The notes under the pieces: generated by a model
Database searches by the model: none
What the model was told of the DNA's origin: nothing
Seen by the model: only the letters and a program-made list of their open reading frames with translations
Made by a program: the position numbers and the translations under genes
Shown: piece after piece, positions 62,835-64,000 of the stretch
How the letters are laid out: every line of letters begins with the position of its first letter
Position numbering within the stretch: position 1 is the stretch's first letter
Source of the DNA: Desulfatibacillum aliphaticivorans DSM 15576
GTDB lineage: Bacteria > Desulfobacterota > Desulfobacteria > Desulfobacterales > Desulfatibacillaceae
Assembly (NCBI RefSeq): GCF_000429905.1
Contig: NZ_AUCT01000008.1
Coordinates: 186,001 to 250,000, forward strand
Direction: 5' to 3'
Length of the DNA: 64,000 bases

Positions 62835-64000
62835 CTAATTGCCCTTCTCGGCCTGATTATTTTCCGCCAGCCTGTATTTTTCATACGCCGTCCCCATGTG
62901 GAATTCCACGGCGGTGTTTAAAAAGCGCCGCGTGTTGTCTTCATCAAATCCTTTTTGCGTCAAGGACCGGATAGTCACCCCGCCTTCCATGAATTCCAAT
63001 TGCAGCGGGCCGCCCGAGCAATAATCCTCCGGGATGGCTTCCAGGTATTCGGGAATCAAATCATCGGCGTTTTGGGGATATGCGCCGCGCTCGATTCTAT
63101 AGGCGAAAATAGCCAGGGCCGTTTTTTCTATGTTGTTGATGATCAGCATTTTATTCTGAACAATAGGGGAGCGGCCCACCACAGGATAATCTCCGCCAAT
63201 TACTGAAAAGTCTCTCGGCCGGCTTGCTTCATAGGCCTCCAAGGCTTCCTCGATTTGGTGGCATGGGAGCCGGCCGATTCGTTTGTAATTGTTGTGCCGA
63301 GTTTCAAAAGCGTTGATTTGGAAATAGGCGTTCGTCACGCCAGCGAATTTTGTAAATACTTCCAACGGAAATTTCCAATAAAAAGCGTCGCCGTCGCAAG
63401 TCTGATCCCCGAATGTTTTAAATAGGTTGGCGTAATAGGCCAGTTCCATGTCCAGAACGGCGTCCAGGTCATGGGCGTTGATGGCAGTCTCCCAAGGAGG
63501 GATTTGAAGTGCGGCGTCCTCTCCTGAAGACAAGTCCGCCGCATAAAGGCAATTCTCCATGGCGTTTCTGCCTATGCTTCTCATCCCCAGCCCCACTATA
63601 CAATAAGGATTAATCCCCGGGTGTTTGTACATTCTTTCAGACATGGTTTTGATATCCTGCAGGCACAACATGGACTCCTGAAAACGCCCGTTGCGGGCAT
63701 GATTTTCAGCGGCTATGGCGCAAAGGTAAACCATGGACCGAAATTTAATAAATTTTGGAAAGATAAAATAGCTCTCTACATCAAAATGAGCGTCATATCC
63801 GGAAAGGGAAGAGGCCCTTCTAATCTCATTCAGCCAATGTTCTCGGCCGGATAAAACAGATTCCAATTCCTGGCTGTCCAGGTTTTCAATATCGCGGAAG
63901 GTTGAAGAAAACAGGCTTGTTTCATCTTCGCTCATGGCGTTGATTACGCCTTGATAAACAACATGTGCGTTTTCATGATCCGGAACCGGGTCGGGAAGAT
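62835..64000 (-). CDS. Hypothetical protein, partial at window edge
   Basis: The frame stays open to the right edge, giving 388 codons without a start. An ATG at 63935 is internal: the 21 codons before it read as plausible protein (VPDHENAHVVYQGVINA), a pattern often seen near the N-terminus of large uncharacterised proteins, and no ribosome site precedes that ATG. The rest is helical (YLCAIAAENHARNGRFQESM, YKRIGRLPCHQIEEALEAYE) and closes with a pilin-tail-like segment, IEKTALAIFAYRIERGAYPQNADDLIPEYL, that resembles the GspG-type element seen in such proteins. No function is known to me. Confidence 0.75.
   Translation of the reverse strand, partial: LPDPVPDHENAHVVYQGVINAMSEDETSLFSSTFRDIENLDSQELESVLSGREHWLNEIRRASSLSGYDAHFDVESYFIFPKFIKFRSMVYLCAIAAENHARNGRFQESMLCLQDIKTMSERMYKHPGINPYCIVGLGMRSIGRNAMENCLYAADLSSGEDAALQIPPWETAINAHDLDAVLDMELAYYANLFKTFGDQTCDGDAFYWKFPLEVFTKFAGVTNAYFQINAFETRHNNYKRIGRLPCHQIEEALEAYEASRPRDFSVIGGDYPVVGRSPIVQNKMLIINNIEKTALAIFAYRIERGAYPQNADDLIPEYLEAIPEDYCSGGPLQLEFMEGGVTIRSLTQKGFDEDNTRRFLNTAVEFHMGTAYEKYRLAENNQAEKGN

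Noticed and set aside
1..64000. CRISPR arrays, tRNA or rRNA genes
   Set aside because: No regularly spaced direct repeats and no convincing tRNA T-arm/acceptor pairing were seen. The short repeats present are palindromic and irregularly placed.

Overview
The window reads as a chromosomal segment of a mesophilic, GC-rich (roughly 55% by eye) anaerobic deltaproteobacterium. Gene content (sigma-54 activators, many acyl-CoA enzymes, an ether-lipid-type synthase, SCP2-domain multifunctional proteins, an AtuA-like protein) points to Desulfobacteraceae, and a Desulfatibacillum-like alkane or fatty-acid-degrading sulfate reducer would fit. That assignment is inference, because no sulfate-reduction or rRNA gene lies here.

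Layout. 1-5622: a partial acyl-CoA synthetase and an AtuA-family protein on the minus strand behind a consensus sigma-54 promoter, with a divergent TPR-GAF-AAA+ sigma-54 activator and a palindromic site between them. 5623-7185: an orphan AT-rich helical-repeat gene framed by two 255-bp direct repeats. 7186-12249: a radical SAM protein and two paralogous membrane-TPR (TMTC/GT-C-like) proteins. 12352-17869: an operon of a FadR-type regulator, alkyl-DHAP-synthase-like FAD enzyme, glycerol-3-phosphate dehydrogenase and FGGY kinase, a likely ether-lipid or glycerol module. 17953-20629: response regulator, CheR, metallophosphoesterase and a universal stress protein. 20630-24019: an AT-rich island with a reverse transcriptase split by a frameshift, then about 1 kb of palindromic repeats. 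24020-26470: HAD hydrolase, PlsC-like acyltransferase and a 65-aa orphan.

27038-35515 is the most interesting block: a six-gene minus-strand operon of a TetR regulator, a hydratase2-SDR-SCP2 protein, a four-part HMG-CoA-synthase-like/DUF35/SDR/SCP2 fusion, an SCP2-type thiolase, a 105-aa protein and an acyl-CoA dehydrogenase. Together they contain every step of a beta-oxidation round. The condensing-enzyme-like domain appears to have lost its catalytic residues, suggesting a scaffold as in archaeal thiolase/DUF35/HMGCS complexes. 36347-46200: a CrtC/AttH-like exported protein, an ISAs1 remnant, tamA-tamB, a RsbU-type phosphatase and a lipoprotein.

46418-55362: mostly housekeeping: MBL hydrolase, queF, a lipoprotein, then dusB, ftsK, queD and dnaJ on the minus strand, followed by an ECF-like sigma factor overlapping a DUF3795 gene. 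55567-61767: a FecR-domain protein, a histidine-kinase-like protein lacking its phosphoacceptor His with a zinc-ribbon-tailed response regulator, a START-domain protein and a long-chain acyl-CoA synthetase. 61768-62834 is a gene-free stretch with several families of GTAG-type palindromic repeats, and the window ends inside a large protein of unknown function. I see no CRISPR array, tRNA or rRNA.
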